Source: Longimicrobiales bacterium (GTDB lineage Bacteria > Gemmatimonadota > Gemmatimonadetes > Longimicrobiales > Gaopeijiaceae). Taken from it: a stretch of 64,000 nucleotides of DNA. Below, piece by piece: positions 62,532 to 64,000 of the stretch. Made by a program: the position numbers and the translations under genes. Numbering within the stretch: the first letter of the stretch is position 1; each line of letters starts with the position of its first letter. The notes beneath the pieces were generated by a model. The model ran no database searches, was not told the DNA's origin, and saw only the letters and a program-made list of their open reading frames with translations. Location: the NCBI GenBank assembly GCA_029245345.1, contig JAQWPM010000019.1, positions 1 to 64,000 of the forward strand, read 5' to 3'.

Positions 62532-63530
62532 ATGTCTGCGCACCTCCTCTCCATGCTCTCGGGCGACCACACGCCCTTGTACCTCGCGCCCCAAGCTGGC
62601 GTAAGCGAGTCGCCCTTTCGACGACTGTGCCGGCGGTATGGTGCCGACGTCGTGGTGAGCGAGTTCGTGAGTGCGGCTGGTATCGTCATGAATTCGCAGC
62701 GGGCACGGGACTACCTCCGCTTCGACGAAGAAGAGCGACCCATTGGGATCCAGATCTTTGGTGCCGATCCTGGGATGATGGGCGATGCGGCGGCGTACGT
62801 GGCCGAGACATACGGACCGGACTTCATCGACATCAACTTCGGATGCCCGGTTAAGAAGGTCGTGAAGCGTAATGGCGGCTCAGGCTGCCTCAGAGATCTC
62901 GACTTAGTCCAGACCCTCATTCGCGCAGTGGACGACGCCACAGATCTCACCACCACGGTGAAGATCCGGAGCGGCTTCGATCAGAAGAGCCGAGACCCGG
63001 TCGCGATCGGCCTCCGCTGCCAGGACGCCGGCGCCAAGGCTATATGTCTCCATCCCCGCACCCGAGCCGACATGTATTCGGGAGAGGCACAGTGGTCAGA
63101 GATCCGCGACCTCGTCGAGGCCCTCGACATCCCTGTCATCGGAAACGGAGATATCACCTCGGGCGAAGATGCGCGGCGAATGAGGGACGAGACCGGGTGC
63201 GCCGCCATCATGATCGCGCGGGGCTCACATGGGGACCCGTGGATGTTCGCACAGGCACGAGCTGCCCTAGACGGCGATCCCATACTGCCGGACCCGAGCG
63301 TGGAGGAACGCTTCCAGATCTGCCTCGAGCACGCCCGCAATGCGATCGCATTCGAGTCCAATCCGGAACGCGCGATTATCGATTTCCGGAAGCACTTGGG
63401 ATGGTATACGAAGGGGCTGCCCAGCGGGCGTCTGCTACGGATCGAACTGTTCCAGTCCGAGACTCTGGACGACGTGGAACGGCTCCTGGAAGGGTACCTC
63501 GACGAGCACAGGGCCGGGGCGACGGCCTGA
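62532..63530 (+). CDS. dus: tRNA-dihydrouridine synthase
   Basis: 332 residues from the ATG at 62532. FMN barrel motifs are LYLAPQAGVSESPFRRLCRR, IGIQIFGADPGMMGDAAAYV, FIDINFGCPVKKVVKRNGGS with the catalytic Cys nearby (SGCLRD region), ICLHPRTRADMYSGEAQWSE, IPVIGNGDITSGEDARRM and IMIARGSHGDPWMFAQ. The layout is that of the DusB group. It reduces uridine in tRNA. It lies just upstream of ssrA. Confidence 0.94.
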   Translation: MSAHLLSMLSGDHTPLYLAPQAGVSESPFRRLCRRYGADVVVSEFVSAAGIVMNSQRARDYLRFDEEERPIGIQIFGADPGMMGDAAAYVAETYGPDFIDINFGCPVKKVVKRNGGSGCLRDLDLVQTLIRAVDDATDLTTTVKIRSGFDQKSRDPVAIGLRCQDAGAKAICLHPRTRADMYSGEAQWSEIRDLVEALDIPVIGNGDITSGEDARRMRDETGCAAIMIARGSHGDPWMFAQARAALDGDPILPDPSVEERFQICLEHARNAIAFESNPERAIIDFRKHLGWYTKGLPSGRLLRIELFQSETLDDVERLLEGYLDEHRAGATA

Positions 63531-63604
63531 CACGGGTGGACCGGGGCTACCCGCTTCCGGTAGACTTCCTACCACAGCTGTTTGACAGATCATCTGCATT
63601 TTTC

Positions 63605-63960
63605 GGGGGCGTCACGGTTTCGACGTGTTCGGTGAAGGTGGAGTAGCGTGCCGAGGTCTCGATCCTCGTAAATAATTCGGGAAAAATTCTAATTGCCAAC
63701 ACTGATATGGCATTGGCCGCTTAAGTAACCCTTAAGTAGCTCGTTTCCTGAGTCGCCCGCCCGAGGCGTCTCCTGAAGCGACGATAATTCGGGCTGGTCC
63801 CCCCGCTTTGCCACCGGGTGGGGGGCGAGATTTTAGGTGGCTGGCCGAGGGTCCGGTTGTTCGCTGGCCCCCCGAGGCGAGACTAATCAGCGCTCTACGC
63901 ACGTAGAAGCTTCTCGGGATCCGATCGCGGACGCGGGTTCGACTCCCGCCGCCTCCATCA
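63605..63960 (+). ncRNA. ssrA: tmRNA (transfer-messenger RNA)
   Basis: The 5' end GGGGGCGTCACGGTTTCGAC and the 3' end GGGTTCGACTCCCGCCGCCTCC form the tRNA-like acceptor (G1-C7 with the 3' CGCCTCC, one G-U) and T arm. The discriminator A is 63957 and CCA is not encoded (TCA follows), consistent with the presence of RNase Z. The tag frame ends at 63722-63724 (TAA) and encodes NNSGKILIANTDMALAA, with the exact resume codon uncertain (GTA at 63668 or AAT at 63671). The ALAA end is the normal proteolysis signal. It frees stalled ribosomes together with SmpB. Confidence 0.95.
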
Positions 63961-64000
63961 GAAAGACTCTGATAACCTCAAGGTTGTCAGAGTCTTTCTG
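63959..64000. terminator. strong terminator hairpin after ssrA
   Basis: CAGAAAGACTCTGATAACC (63959-63977) pairs with GGTTGTCAGAGTCTTTCTG (63982-64000) over 19 positions with one G-U, around TCAA. TCTTTCT on the plus strand and AGAAAG on the other allow use in both directions. The window ends here. Confidence 0.8.

Noticed and set aside
63582-63587. TTGACA before ssrA as a -35 box
   Set aside because: It lies only 18-23 nt before the mature 5' end, leaving no room for a -10 box unless the true start is inside the RNA.

Overview
The window is a GC-rich (roughly 60-65% by eye), densely packed bacterial chromosome segment with no complete mobile element, CRISPR array or rRNA. Gene content points to a diderm heterotroph, most likely a Gemmatimonadota-type (or neighbouring FCB/Acidobacteriota-like) bacterium. 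The signs are TonB and DUF5916 outer-membrane proteins, VPS10/sortilin-type BNR proteins, secreted S9 peptidases, a DUF1588/DUF1552 pair, a T9SS-like sorting domain, lipoproteins, and many GTG/TTG starts with 4-nt gene overlaps. The taxonomic assignment is an inference from gene families, not a search result.

Region 1 (1 to about 24.5 kb) is an accessory half rich in secreted proteins. It holds a cytochrome-type DUF1588/1585 C-terminus, a DUF1552 Tat protein and an ankyrin protein in one operon. These are followed by a DUF5916 barrel, two tandem secreted creatininase-fold proteins, a PI-PLC-like protein in an AT-richer patch, a DUF4159 protein, the msrPQ periplasmic methionine sulfoxide repair pair, a large BNR/VPS10 protein, a kelch protein, a thioredoxin-fold protein, an S9 peptidase, a Tat-exported class V aminotransferase and a TonB-dependent receptor. 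The gaps between these genes carry decayed gene ends: an ABC permease, a VPS10-family C-terminus with an in-frame stop, and an ankyrin repeat. This half therefore looks like it turns over by duplication and decay.

Region 2 (24.5-63.5 kb) is mostly housekeeping and consists of tightly overlapping operons. The first runs rnz, a 43-aa ORF, tyrA, aroA, cmk and rpsA, followed by an LpoA-like lipoprotein. Next is a propionyl-CoA to methylmalonyl-CoA module: carboxyltransferase, biotin carboxylase, a TrmA/RlmD-type RNA methyltransferase, the biotin carrier and the mutase catalytic subunit. Then come an FmdB zinc ribbon, argS, a PfkB kinase, purM and a barrel protein. The riboflavin operon ribD-ribE-ribBA-ribH-nusB leads into a glycosyltransferase. 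After it lies hpf-hprK followed by a complete mannose-family PTS (IIA, IIB, IIC, IID), HPr and Enzyme I. The run continues with metK, a bifunctional-nuclease-family gene, a membrane-anchored protein, recO and selB. The window ends with a small T9SS-like secreted protein, a two-TM protein, a PtsN-like IIA, dus, and the tmRNA gene ssrA with a strong terminator.

Nothing here is clearly a wholly new system. The observations most worth a second look are these: (1) the two secreted creatininase-fold paralogues whose usual metal ligands are substituted; (2) the complete hpf-hprK-man-PTS-HPr-EI cluster with every phospho-acceptor residue intact; (3) a perfect 15-bp terminator-like hairpin downstream of rpsA that lies inside the signal-peptide codons of the next gene; (4) the long Ala/Glu repeat tail on ribosomal protein S1; and (5) the series of gene relics in the intergenic gaps.
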